Shown: positions 1-7,946 of the stretch, one piece after another | How the letters are laid out: every line of letters starts with the position of its first letter | Position numbering within the stretch: position 1 is the stretch's first letter | Assembly: GCA_017413305.1 (NCBI GenBank) | Contig: JAFPUA010000140.1 | Coordinates: 1-9,460, forward strand | Length of the DNA stretch: 9,460 nucleotides | Direction of reading: 5' to 3' | From: Candidatus Ruminimicrobiellum caprinum | Lineage (GTDB): Bacteria > Elusimicrobiota > Endomicrobiia > Endomicrobiales > Endomicrobiaceae | Notes under the pieces: model-generated | Databases searched by the model: none | What the model was told of the DNA's origin: nothing | The model's input: only the letters and a program-made list of their open reading frames with translations | Program-made: the position numbers and the translations under genes

Positions 1-1
1 G

Positions 2-793
2 GAATTCGTTTTTGCTAAAGATGAATTCTTAAAAGTAAAAGAAATAGATCCGGAAAATGCAGGCGCCGATCAATATTTGGCATTTATTAATAAAAAAATA
101 AATAAAGTTAATTCTGTTCAAGCAAACAATATTTTTAAACAAGGTTTAGCGGAATACGAAAAACAAAATTATGAAAAAGCCCTTTCTTACTTTAATACGG
201 CGTATATAGCAGATCCGGAAAGGATAGATATTAAAGAATATATTGACGAATGTGAAAAACAGATAAAAATATTAAAAGGTACGGCTGAAGAAGAACAGGA
301 AGATGAGGATGTTTTTGAAACAAATAAACAAATAGAAGATCAGATGAAAGCTGTTTATAACAGAGGTTTGGAACAGTTTACTTTAAAAGATTATGAAAAT
401 GCCATAACAACATTTGAAGAATTGAAAATTATGGCTGAAAAGAAAAAATATTTCAATTACAATGAAGACGCAGAAAAATATTTAAATAAATCTAAGCTTG
501 CTATATCAAGACAAATTTATAACGAAGCCAAATCTCTTGAAACCAAAGGAGATTTGGAAGGTGCATATAATCTGTACAAAGAAACAGTAGAATATTATGA
601 AAAAAATGAGCAGGCTAAAAAAGATGTTGTACGATTGAAAGATACTTTGGCACAAAAATATTATGAACAGGGCTTACAACAGTTTTCTGCCGGATATTCT
701 GATGAGGCTGAAGCTTTATTAAGAAAATCTTTACAGTATAATCCTGAAAAAGCAGAAGCCCGTCGTTTGTTGGAAAAAACTATTGGAAGGTAG
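2..793 (+). CDS. TPR-repeat protein, 5' end missing (3' part only)
   Basis: The frame is open from the first bases of the window to the TAG at 791-793, giving 263 residues with no start. A TTG at 77 could serve as a start, but the 25 codons before it encode a normal end of a tetratricopeptide (TPR) repeat (a helix followed by EIDPENAGAD), so the gene very probably begins upstream. Further TPR-like helix pairs lie at about residues 40-75 (GLAEYEKQNYEKALSYF), 117-165, 172-205 and 217-255 (GLQQFSAGYSDEAEALL, then YNPEKAEARRLLE). An acidic Glu/Asp-rich linker lies at about 94-105. TPR proteins are scaffolds for protein-protein contact. The partner and cellular location cannot be read here because the N-terminus, where a signal peptide or another domain would lie, is missing. 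The stop is six bases before galT, so it is probably cotranscribed with it. Confidence 0.85.
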   Translation, partial: EFVFAKDEFLKVKEIDPENAGADQYLAFINKKINKVNSVQANNIFKQGLAEYEKQNYEKALSYFNTAYIADPERIDIKEYIDECEKQIKILKGTAEEEQEDEDVFETNKQIEDQMKAVYNRGLEQFTLKDYENAITTFEELKIMAEKKKYFNYNEDAEKYLNKSKLAISRQIYNEAKSLETKGDLEGAYNLYKETVEYYEKNEQAKKDVVRLKDTLAQKYYEQGLQQFSAGYSDEAEALLRKSLQYNPEKAEARRLLEKTIGR

Positions 794-799
794 GTTAAA

Positions 800-1801
800 A
801 TGATAGAGTTAAGAAAAGATATTATTTCATCTCGCTGGGTAATAATAAATGATACACGAGATTTTCAGCTTGATGTTCCTCAGCCCATGTCTAAGGAAGC
901 CGTCGGTGCTTGTCCGTTTTGTGTCGGTAACGAAAATTTAATTCCTAGTCCTATATCTTGTTACGATAAAAATGGTGCCAAAATAAATGTAATGGATAAG
1001 GATTGGCATATTAAAGTAATTCCTAATAATAAACCTATACTTACAATTGAAGGAAATATCATCAGAAAAGCTGAAGGTATCTATGATAAAATGAAGGGCG
1101 TCGGTGCTCATGAGATTTTTATAGAAGCACAAGAACACGACGATAGTCATTTGTATGATAATAAGCAAAATCTTGTTGCTTGCATTTTAGCTATGCAAGA
1201 TAGAATTAACGATTTAAGAAATGATACAAGACTTGAATATATTTTGATTTACAGAAATCATGGTGCAGCTTACGGAGAAACAGTTACACATCCGCATTTT
1301 CAGTTAGTGGCACTTCCGTTTATTCCTAAAGCAGTTGCTGACGAAATAAGTATATCAAAAAAACATTATGAATTTAGGGAAAGATGTTTGTTTTGCGATG
1401 TGATTGATCAAGAGCTTGCGACTAAAACAAGAATAGTTATGGAAACTGAAAATTTTGTTTCTTTTATTCCGTTTGCTTCCAGATTTCCTTTTGAAACATG
1501 GATATTTCCTAAAGAGCATACATTCGATTACAGAGTATTAAATGACAAAAATAAGATTGAAGATCTTGCAGAGGTTGTAATAGGTGTTACAAGAAAACTT
1601 TTCAAAGCTCTCGGCAGGAACATTTCTTATACTTTGTTATTGCATTCGTATCCTTTGAAAGAAAATAAGATGGATCATTTTCACTGGCATATAGAAGTAA
1701 TTCCAAGGTTAGCAAAATACAGCGGCTTTGATTTAGTGTCCGGCATGTATGTCAATCCTACAGTTCCGGAAGAATCTGCCAAATTCTTGAGGGAAGCATA
1801 A
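800..1801 (+). CDS. galT: GalT-family hexose-1-phosphate nucleotidylyltransferase
   Basis: This 333-residue HIT-superfamily protein resembles galactose-1-phosphate uridylyltransferase, which swaps UMP between UDP-glucose and galactose-1-phosphate in the cytoplasm (Leloir pathway). Visible marks are a zinc-type CPFC pair (Cys38, Cys41), the active-site HPHFQ (164-168) with His166 as expected nucleophile, a second CLFC pair (196-199) and the C-terminal HFHWHIE metal/substrate motif (293-299). Length is near the family norm of about 330-350. The residue after HPH is Phe where family members usually have Gly or Ser. The ATG at 800 follows the upstream stop by six bases, with a GGAAGG stretch before it. 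The neighbour glgA, two bases downstream, uses ADP-glucose. The enzyme could therefore be an ADP-glucose phosphorylase-like member rather than a true GalT. Family membership is firm; substrate is inferred. Confidence 0.88.
   Translation: MIELRKDIISSRWVIINDTRDFQLDVPQPMSKEAVGACPFCVGNENLIPSPISCYDKNGAKINVMDKDWHIKVIPNNKPILTIEGNIIRKAEGIYDKMKGVGAHEIFIEAQEHDDSHLYDNKQNLVACILAMQDRINDLRNDTRLEYILIYRNHGAAYGETVTHPHFQLVALPFIPKAVADEISISKKHYEFRERCLFCDVIDQELATKTRIVMETENFVSFIPFASRFPFETWIFPKEHTFDYRVLNDKNKIEDLAEVVIGVTRKLFKALGRNISYTLLLHSYPLKENKMDHFHWHIEVIPRLAKYSGFDLVSGMYVNPTVPEESAKFLREA
1789..1793 (+). promoter_or_regulatory. Ribosome binding site of glgA inside the end of galT
   Basis: GAGGG lies within the last codons of galT, ten bases before the glgA ATG at 1804. 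It supports that start and implies translation of glgA coupled to galT. Confidence 0.5.
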
Positions 1802-1803
1802 TA

Positions 1804-3288
1804 ATGAATATTTTAATGGTTGCAGCAGAGTGTGTGCCTTTTGTTAAAACAGGCGGGCTTGCGGATGTTGTCGGAACTTTGCCTAAATATTTAAAAAAGA
1901 AAGGTCATGATGTCAGGATTATTATTCCAAAGTATCGTACTATAGACGGTGCTAAATTTGGGCTTGAGAGTTTGCCGTATAAACTTTCTGTTTTTGTTGG
2001 CAAAGAACAGGAAAATTTTAGAATTAAAACTTGTATGCTCGACGGTGATATCCCCGTATATTTTATAGAAAATTTAAGATATTTTAACAGGCTTGGTGTT
2101 TATGGTGATGATTCAGGGATAGGTTACGGCGACAACAGAGAAAGATTTATTTTCTTTTCAAAAGCTGCTATAGAGGCAACAAAAGCGCTTCTTTTTCGTC
2201 CTGATATTATTCATTGTCACGATTGGCACACGGGACTAATTCCTGCATATTTAAAAACAGTTAACTTAAACGACGGTTTCTTTTGGAATACATCTACTGT
2301 TTATACAATTCATAATATTGCTTTTCAGGGAAGTTTCGATGCGGCAAGTACCCTTCCGATGGCAGGGTTTTCTTGGGAAGATTATAAAAGCGATAAACTG
2401 GAGTTTTATAATACATTCAATTATATGAAAGCCGGTCTTGCATATACTGATATTATATCGACGGTAAGTCCTACTTATGCAAAAGAAATTCAGGGACCCG
2501 CAGGTAAAGGAATGGAAGTTGTTTTGCAGACAAGAAAAAATGATGTTTTTGGTATTCTTAACGGAATAGATTATTCTTATTGGAATCCGGAAACTGATAA
2601 AAATATCGTTGCAAATTTTTCCGCACAAGATTATTCAAATAAAAAACTTTGTAAGACAGCTCTTCAGGAATATTGCGGTTTCAAGCAGGATGAAAATACA
2701 TTTGTTATAGGCAGCGTCGGAAGATTTGATATGCAAAAAGGTTTTGACCTTATAATGGATGTAATAAGCAAAGTAGTAAATCAAAATATTCAAATAGTTA
2801 TTCTTGGTTCAGGCGACAGATATATTAAAGATACAATGCTTTATCTTAAGAGTTTATATCCGGATAAACTTGCAGTATTTACCGAGTATAACGAACCGCT
2901 TGCACACCAAATTTATGCCGGTGCAGACGCATTTCTGATGCCGTCTAAATTTGAGCCTTGCGGTTTAAGCCAAATAATAGCTTTGGCTTACGGAACTATT
3001 CCTATAGTAAACAAAACAGGTGGTCTTTCCGATACTATACAGGATTTCTCGACGAATACTTTGAAAGGAAACGGTTTTGTTTTTGATTTTTATAAAGGGG
3101 AACAGTTGGAGTTTGCTATTTGGAGAGCTTACGATATATATAAAAATTCTTTCTTGTGGAACAGATTGATATCTAATGCATTTGCATGCCACTATTCGTG
3201 GTCTCAGTCTGTTGACGAATATGAAAAAATGTATAAAGTTGCAATAGATAGAAAAATAGCAGATAATATTTATAACAAAAATATATGA
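1804..3288 (+). CDS. glgA: Glycogen (starch) synthase, ADP-glucose type
   Basis: This GT5-family enzyme adds glucose from ADP-glucose to the non-reducing end of growing alpha-1,4-glucan in the cytoplasm. The 494 residues span both Rossmann-type halves of a GT-B fold. The N-terminal half has the KTGGLADV motif (15-22, Lys15 at the ADP-glucose site), HCHDWHTG (137-144) and TIHN (168-171). The C-terminal half has GRFDMQKGFDL (306-316, phosphate-binding Arg307 and Lys312), the EPCGLSQ motif (384-390, with the family's conserved Glu) and TGGLSDT (405-411). Length is close to the usual 475-490 and no key residue is missing. The ATG follows the galT stop by two bases, and its own stop overlaps the next start as ATGA. 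No glgC or glgB is visible, so the ADP-glucose source and the branching enzyme must be encoded elsewhere. Confidence 0.96.
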   Translation: MNILMVAAECVPFVKTGGLADVVGTLPKYLKKKGHDVRIIIPKYRTIDGAKFGLESLPYKLSVFVGKEQENFRIKTCMLDGDIPVYFIENLRYFNRLGVYGDDSGIGYGDNRERFIFFSKAAIEATKALLFRPDIIHCHDWHTGLIPAYLKTVNLNDGFFWNTSTVYTIHNIAFQGSFDAASTLPMAGFSWEDYKSDKLEFYNTFNYMKAGLAYTDIISTVSPTYAKEIQGPAGKGMEVVLQTRKNDVFGILNGIDYSYWNPETDKNIVANFSAQDYSNKKLCKTALQEYCGFKQDENTFVIGSVGRFDMQKGFDLIMDVISKVVNQNIQIVILGSGDRYIKDTMLYLKSLYPDKLAVFTEYNEPLAHQIYAGADAFLMPSKFEPCGLSQIIALAYGTIPIVNKTGGLSDTIQDFSTNTLKGNGFVFDFYKGEQLEFAIWRAYDIYKNSFLWNRLISNAFACHYSWSQSVDEYEKMYKVAIDRKIADNIYNKNI

Positions 3289-4013
3289 AGATAAATTTTT
3301 CCAAGATACTAAAATTTTTAATTGTTGTCATATTTGATGTGTTTATCATATTTGTTGTTCAATTTTATTTTAATATGAACACGAATTTTGATAGGCTGAG
3401 CTCTGATTTGCAGATGGCAATTTTTATCAATCGTAATACCGAAGAAGCAAAAGATGATATTATTTCTAAATTGGCAGAATATAATAAGTTTAGTGTTGTT
3501 GATTATATTGATGCCGATTCTTTTAACAAGTTTGCAGAAGAAAATTCTGCACTTGCGGAATTTGTACCCAAAGAACATTTTGTTATGCCGGCTTTTGTTC
3601 TTGTAAATAATGTTAAAGTTAAAAATTTCAGCGAATTGGAAAATTTGAAAAAGGAACTCCTTGATTCCGGATTTGTTGAAGATGTTACTTATGATGAACA
3701 GGCATACAAACTTTTATTTAAATATAAAAATCTTTTTGCTGTTTACAGAGATTTTTCTGCGATGTTGTTTCTTGTTATGACGGTAATATTGATACTTAAA
3801 ATGTTGTTGTTTACCGTCAAGGGCTTAGTCAAAGATATATTTTTGGAAGTGGGTTTTGGTATATTGGCATCGCTTTTAGCTTATGTTGTGCTTTGTATAG
3901 CATTGATAGCAGATAACAGCAACAGTATTTTTATTCTCGATTATCATATTTTGTATGTTGTAATTCCTCTCAGTTTAATGATATATCTTGTAACAAAAGA
4001 ATCCAATGCTTAA
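3285..4013 (+). CDS. ftsX: FtsX-like integral membrane protein, shortened
   Basis: This 242-residue protein has four predicted membrane segments (about 9-29, 157-178, 186-208, 216-236) and one large extracytoplasmic domain (30-156) after the first. That is the FtsX plan. The domain ends with a family-like pattern: Met-Pro before a beta strand (101-110), then a helix (115-128) and GFVEDVTYDEQ (129-139). FtsX with the ATPase FtsE normally transmits a signal across the membrane to a murein hydrolase activator. Here the next gene is exactly such an activator, which strongly supports the call. It is shorter than usual FtsX (roughly 300-350). The loss seems to fall in the cytoplasmic loop between segments 2 and 3, which normally contacts FtsE. 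No ftsE is present in the window. The start overlaps the glgA stop as ATGA and has no clear Shine-Dalgarno, suggesting coupled translation. Overall similarity is weak, so the name rests on topology and context. Confidence 0.65.
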   Translation: MKINFSKILKFLIVVIFDVFIIFVVQFYFNMNTNFDRLSSDLQMAIFINRNTEEAKDDIISKLAEYNKFSVVDYIDADSFNKFAEENSALAEFVPKEHFVMPAFVLVNNVKVKNFSELENLKKELLDSGFVEDVTYDEQAYKLLFKYKNLFAVYRDFSAMLFLVMTVILILKMLLFTVKGLVKDIFLEVGFGILASLLAYVVLCIALIADNSNSIFILDYHILYVVIPLSLMIYLVTKESNA

Positions 4014-5148
4014 AGTTAAGAATTTAATTATTTTTTTTATTATAATTTTGTTGGCTAACATTTCTTTTGCTGATGCTAAGTCTGATTTGAATAAGAAGAA
4101 GAATGAATTGAATAAACTTCAAAATACTCTCTCTTCTAAAAAGGCTGAGAAAGAAAAGCTTCTTAAACAGGAAAACAAGTATAAACAGGAACTAAAAAAT
4201 ATTTCAAAGACTATATCTAAAAATCAAAAAGAAATGGACTCTTTGAAATTAAAAATAAAAAATGTTGAAAAGAACCTTGATACAGCTTCAACGGAATATT
4301 CTCGTGCATCAGATGAAAAGCAGGCTTATATTGACCAAATAAATAAAAAAGTTCTGGAATATGTAAAACAGGAATCTTCTTCTTATTTTTCATATCCGTT
4401 GCATCGCAAAATACAGTCTTTAGTTATTTGTGCTGATGTTGCAAGTTTTCATTCTGCGTCCGATAGAAGTTTGAAAGCGAAAGACGAAATAGACAAATAT
4501 TCAAAATCCAAACAGGATTTTCTTTCTTTGAAATCTAAAAAACAGAATATCCTTAATAAAAATATGGATATTCAAAAAAATAAGAATAAACAATTAAAAA
4601 CAACTGCAGATAAGAGAGCTAAAGCAGAAAAAGAAATCAGGGATATGGATAATTCTAAAAAAGCTTTAGAATCTCTTATAAGCAAACTTAAAATTGCCAG
4701 TGCAAACGAACAGAAGAAAGCTAAAACTACAACGAGCAAATATCAGAATGCTAACGTCAGAAAAAATAATCTTCCTTGGCCTGTTGACGGAAAAGTTATT
4801 TTGAAATACGGCAAAAACAAACATCCTGAGCTTGATACAGTTATAGTTTCAAACGGTATTAAAATTAAAGCTCAAAACGGTGCGATAATAAAATCAATCG
4901 ATGACGGATCTGTAGTTTTTACCGGAGAGTTTAAAAGTTACGGTAAAATGATTATTGTTGATCATAAGGGGAATTATTTCAGTATATATGGTCAACTTAA
5001 AGATATTTTAGTAAAGCAGAATAAGGCAGTTACGCGTCAAGAACCGATAGCTACTGTGGGCAGTGGAAATAATTCGGTTCTATATTTGGAAATAAGACAG
5101 TGTAACTCGCCTGAAAATCCTTTAATGTGGCTTGAAGAGAAAAAATGA
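4006..5148 (+). CDS. envC: EnvC/NlpD-like murein hydrolase activator (degenerate LytM domain)
   Basis: This 380-residue exported protein begins with a signal peptide (hydrophobic about 6-21, likely cleavage near FADA-K at 22-25). A long Lys/Glu/Gln-rich coiled coil covers about 26-115 and another 155-240. A C-terminal LytM (peptidase M23 fold) domain runs from WPVDG (258-262) to NPLMWL (371-376). EnvC-type proteins are periplasmic: the coiled coil contacts FtsX and the LytM domain switches on cell-wall amidases at division. All metal-ligand positions of active M23 enzymes are replaced: the H-x-G-x-D site reads SNGIK (282-286), the Tyr-Ala-His-Leu site reads YGQL (328-331) and the HxHFEI site reads VLYLEI (358-363). 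It is therefore very likely a non-catalytic activator. The ATG overlaps the end of the FtsX-like gene by eight bases. Confidence 0.87.
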   Translation: MLKVKNLIIFFIIILLANISFADAKSDLNKKKNELNKLQNTLSSKKAEKEKLLKQENKYKQELKNISKTISKNQKEMDSLKLKIKNVEKNLDTASTEYSRASDEKQAYIDQINKKVLEYVKQESSSYFSYPLHRKIQSLVICADVASFHSASDRSLKAKDEIDKYSKSKQDFLSLKSKKQNILNKNMDIQKNKNKQLKTTADKRAKAEKEIRDMDNSKKALESLISKLKIASANEQKKAKTTTSKYQNANVRKNNLPWPVDGKVILKYGKNKHPELDTVIVSNGIKIKAQNGAIIKSIDDGSVVFTGEFKSYGKMIIVDHKGNYFSIYGQLKDILVKQNKAVTRQEPIATVGSGNNSVLYLEIRQCNSPENPLMWLEEKK

Positions 5149-6419
5149 TTAAATTTAAATTTTTTATCTTAATATTGATTTCATCACTTATCGCTTTGCC
5201 TTCGGTATCTTTCGCCAAGTCTGACGAAACTTATTCCACATTGCGTATGATGGTAGATATTATGGAAATTATCAACGAAAAGTATGTTGATGAAAAAACA
5301 TCCAATGAACTTGCCATCGGTGCTGTAAAAGGTGTTGTTAAGGCGCTTGATCCGTATTCTCAATTTATGGATGAAAAAGATTATAAGGAGATGAAGACCG
5401 AAACACAAGGTTCTTACGGCGGAATAGGGTTGCGTATTACCATGCAAAATGACGAACTTACGGTTCTTACTCCTATACCTGATACGCCTGCATATTTTGC
5501 GGGTATATTGCCGGAAGATATAATAACTAAAATTGACGATAAAAGTACACAGAATATATCTACCGATGAAGCTGTAAAGTTAATGAGAGGAAATCCCGGG
5601 ACAAAGGTTGTGTTGACCATTTACAGACCGTCAACCAAAGAAGAATTGGAATTTACAATAAAAAGAAAAAAAATTAAAATAGAAACCGTTAAAAAGAAAA
5701 TGTTGGAAGACAATATCGGTTATATCAGACTTTCCGAGTTTAATGCGCAGAGTGCTTCCGATATTTCCAAAATGTTAAAAGAACTTGCGTCTGAAGGAAT
5801 GACTTCTTTTATCTTTGATTTGCGAAACAATCCGGGCGGGCTTTTAGATTCCGCCGTAGATATCTGTTCTTTGTTTATAAAGCAGAACAGCATTGTAGTA
5901 TCTACCAAAGGTAGAGATAAAATGATAGAACAAAATTATTATACGCAGAAAAAACCTGATTATCCCGATTTACCTATGGTAATACTTATCAATAGAGGTT
6001 CTGCGTCTGCATCGGAAATTGTTACAGGTACCATGCAGGATTACAAACGAGCAACAGTTGTCGGTACAAACTCTTTCGGTAAAGGAAGTGTTCAGACAAT
6101 TATTCCTTTATCCAGTGGAAATGCTTTAAGGCTTACGATAGCTAAATATTATCTTCCTTCAGGAAGAACTATTACACATTCTGACAATAAAAAAGATAAA
6201 ACTAACGGTATTACACCGGATGTTTATATAGAAGTTTCTCCGGAAACAGAAGTAAAACTCTATATGCAGGCAGAATCCGAAAAACTTCCTAAAAAGGATA
6301 CAAAAAAAGATACAAATATTGAAGATAATGCTGATGAAAAGGTAGAAACTGACGAGAAAGTAAAAGATGAAGTTCTTGAAACGGCAATTAATTTAATAAA
6401 AGAAGGTAAAGTTAAATAA
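5145..6419 (+). CDS. ctpA: Carboxy-terminal processing protease, S41 family
   Basis: This 424-residue serine protease trims or degrades exported proteins from their C-terminus in the periplasm. In several Gram-negative bacteria such proteases control the level of murein hydrolases. A signal peptide occupies about 1-24 (cleavage near SFA-KS). The helical N-terminal region includes a DPYSQFM motif (69-75). A PDZ domain spans about 88-165, opening with GSYGGIGL. The catalytic core includes DLRNNPGGLLD (225-235), GSASASEI with the expected nucleophile Ser288, and FGKGSVQ with general base Lys313 and Gln317. The 25-residue Ser-Lys spacing matches the family. The tail from about 365 is a lysine- and glutamate-rich low-complexity stretch. 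The start overlaps the envC-like stop as ATGA. Placement next to FtsX- and EnvC-like genes suggests a role in cell-wall turnover. Confidence 0.96.
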   Translation: MIKFKFFILILISSLIALPSVSFAKSDETYSTLRMMVDIMEIINEKYVDEKTSNELAIGAVKGVVKALDPYSQFMDEKDYKEMKTETQGSYGGIGLRITMQNDELTVLTPIPDTPAYFAGILPEDIITKIDDKSTQNISTDEAVKLMRGNPGTKVVLTIYRPSTKEELEFTIKRKKIKIETVKKKMLEDNIGYIRLSEFNAQSASDISKMLKELASEGMTSFIFDLRNNPGGLLDSAVDICSLFIKQNSIVVSTKGRDKMIEQNYYTQKKPDYPDLPMVILINRGSASASEIVTGTMQDYKRATVVGTNSFGKGSVQTIIPLSSGNALRLTIAKYYLPSGRTITHSDNKKDKTNGITPDVYIEVSPETEVKLYMQAESEKLPKKDTKKDTNIEDNADEKVETDEKVKDEVLETAINLIKEGKVK

Positions 6420-6420
6420 A

Positions 6421-6425
6421 AAGGG
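6421..6425 (+). promoter_or_regulatory. Ribosome binding site of the 6432 gene
   Basis: AAGGG sits right after the ctpA stop and six bases before the ATG at 6432. It is one of the clearer Shine-Dalgarno sequences in the run and fixes the start of the small membrane-anchored protein. Confidence 0.55.
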
Positions 6426-6431
6426 AAAAAT

Positions 6432-6917
6432 ATGTCTAAAGAAGAAAAACAAAAAAACGGTTGCTTAATTAAAATTTATTTATTAATACTTTTTGTTGCA
6501 GGAATTATTCTTGCTATGTCGTATCAATCGGCAAAAAATAATACATCTCAAACAGAAGAAAAACAAACACAAAAGCAGATAACTTCTATTGAAAATAAAA
6601 CGGTTTCGACGAAAGAACCTTTTGAAGTTATGCTTGATAACAATATTATTACGGCACTTACATCCAACGGGTTACAGCAGCAGGATGTCGTTAAACAGTA
6701 TGTAAAAGAAATGAAAAATAAAGGTAAATCTTATAACCAATATTACAAAGAAATTAAGCTTCCTAAAGGTAAAAAAGCCGAAAATTTTGAACCTATACTT
6801 ACAACTATAGCAAGAAATTTTAAAGTAGGTCTTAACAAAACTAAAAATAAAGACGGATCTTTTAAATATTCTTTCTATAATAATAAAATAATTTACTCAG
6901 AACTTGTATTAAAATGA
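6432..6917 (+). CDS. Small membrane-anchored protein of unknown function
   Basis: I do not recognise this 161-residue protein with certainty. It has a short lysine-rich cytoplasmic start, one hydrophobic segment (about 11-30) that should anchor it or act as an uncleaved signal, and a Gln/Thr/Lys-rich linker (33-60). A small folded-looking domain (about 64-161) follows: a helix (FEVMLDNNIITALTSNGL), a second helix, then EIKLPKGKK, another helix and two terminal strands. The pattern of this domain vaguely resembles the region ahead of the catalytic domain in divergent polysaccharide deacetylases (YibQ type), a family often found near envC or ctpA, but no deacetylase domain follows here. It lies 12 bases after ctpA with a good ribosome binding site, and its stop overlaps tsaD as ATGA. 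It is thus probably translated with them and may act in the periplasm on the cell-wall side. Confidence 0.8.
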   Translation: MSKEEKQKNGCLIKIYLLILFVAGIILAMSYQSAKNNTSQTEEKQTQKQITSIENKTVSTKEPFEVMLDNNIITALTSNGLQQQDVVKQYVKEMKNKGKSYNQYYKEIKLPKGKKAENFEPILTTIARNFKVGLNKTKNKDGSFKYSFYNNKIIYSELVLK

Positions 6918-7942
6918 AAATACTTGCAATTGAAACTTCCTGCGATGATACATCAGCTGCCGTAGTTGAAAACGGTACAAAAGTATTGTCAAATGTCATT
7001 TCTTCTCAAATACCGATACATGCTAAATATAACGGCGTTGTACCGGAACTGGCATCGCGTGCACATATAAAAAATGTAAATATTGTTGTTGAAGAAGCAT
7101 TAAAACAGGCAGGCATTACTTTTGAAAATTTTGCTGATAAAATAGATTACATTTCTTGCACTTACGGTCCCGGTCTTGCAGGGTCGCTCCTTGTCGGTGT
7201 AATGACGGCAAAGACATTATCTTATATCTATCAAAAACCTTTAATTCCTATCAATCATATTGAGGGACATATCTTTTCAGCTGCAATAGAAAATAAAAAT
7301 TTAAAACCACCTTTTTTAAGTGTAGTTATTTCAGGTGGGCATACAGAGCTTGTAATAATAAAAGATTATGGAAAATATAAATTTCTCGGCGGTACAAGAG
7401 ATGATGCTTGCGGTGAAGCTTTTGATAAAGCCGCTAAAATTTTAGGGCTTTCATACCCTGGCGGACCTATCATAGATAAACTGGCAAAAGATGGTAATTC
7501 TTCTGCCGTAAACTTTACCAGACCTATGATGAAAGGTACTTGGGATTTTTCTTTTTCAGGTATTAAAACGGCAGTATTGAACTATTCAAAAAAAGTTGAT
7601 ATTAAAGATAAAAAGGTTATTTGTGATATCTGTGCATCTTTCAGACAAGCAGTTGCCGAAACTGTCGTTACAAAAGCAATTGCAGCAGCAAAAGAATTTT
7701 CTTTATCATCAATTGCTTTGGGTGGTGGCGTATCCTGCAACAGTTTAATAAGAGAGATGTTTCAAAAAGAGGCAAAGAAAAACAAAATAAAAGTTTTTCT
7801 TGCATCTCCTGTTTTCTGTACAGACAACGCAGCAATGGTAGCACATGTAGCATACCACAAAACACTAAAAAAGAAATTTTCTTATCCGTCCAAAAATATA
7901 CTATCTATTAAACCATCTCTTGAATTGGAAAACTGGAAATAA
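6914..7942 (+). CDS. tsaD: tRNA threonylcarbamoyladenosine transferase TsaD
   Basis: TsaD, with TsaB and TsaE, transfers the threonylcarbamoyl group from its adenylate to A37 of tRNAs that read ANN codons, in the cytoplasm. The 342 residues match the family length. They show the ASKHA-fold start AIETSCDDTS (5-14), VPELASRAH (43-51), the metal-binding HIEGH (115-119), ISGGHTEL (139-146), DDACGEAFDKAAK (163-175), FSFSGIKTA (212-220), ALGGGVSCN (268-276) and TDNAAM (303-308, Asp304 as metal ligand). All key residues are present. The start overlaps the upstream stop as ATGA and no strong Shine-Dalgarno is seen, so translation is probably coupled. No tsaB, tsaC or tsaE is visible nearby. The product is almost universal in bacteria and usually essential. 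Confidence 0.98.
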   Translation: MKILAIETSCDDTSAAVVENGTKVLSNVISSQIPIHAKYNGVVPELASRAHIKNVNIVVEEALKQAGITFENFADKIDYISCTYGPGLAGSLLVGVMTAKTLSYIYQKPLIPINHIEGHIFSAAIENKNLKPPFLSVVISGGHTELVIIKDYGKYKFLGGTRDDACGEAFDKAAKILGLSYPGGPIIDKLAKDGNSSAVNFTRPMMKGTWDFSFSGIKTAVLNYSKKVDIKDKKVICDICASFRQAVAETVVTKAIAAAKEFSLSSIALGGGVSCNSLIREMFQKEAKKNKIKVFLASPVFCTDNAAMVAHVAYHKTLKKKFSYPSKNILSIKPSLELENWK

Positions 7943-7946
7943 ATAA

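Noticed and set aside
2266..2628. Open frame of 120 codons on the - strand inside glgA
   Set aside because: It lies wholly antisense to a well-conserved gene, has a Cys/Ile/Lys/Ser-rich composition typical of reverse-read AT-rich coding DNA, and shows no motif or ribosome binding site.
6290..6410. Repeat array at the end of ctpA
   Set aside because: The Lys/Asp/Glu-rich stretch is low-complexity coding sequence without a regular unit.
7668..7865. Open frame on the - strand inside tsaD, rich in Leu and Cys
   Set aside because: It is antisense to conserved TsaD motifs; its leucine-rich look comes from reading the complement of Ala/Lys-rich codons, not from a real membrane protein.
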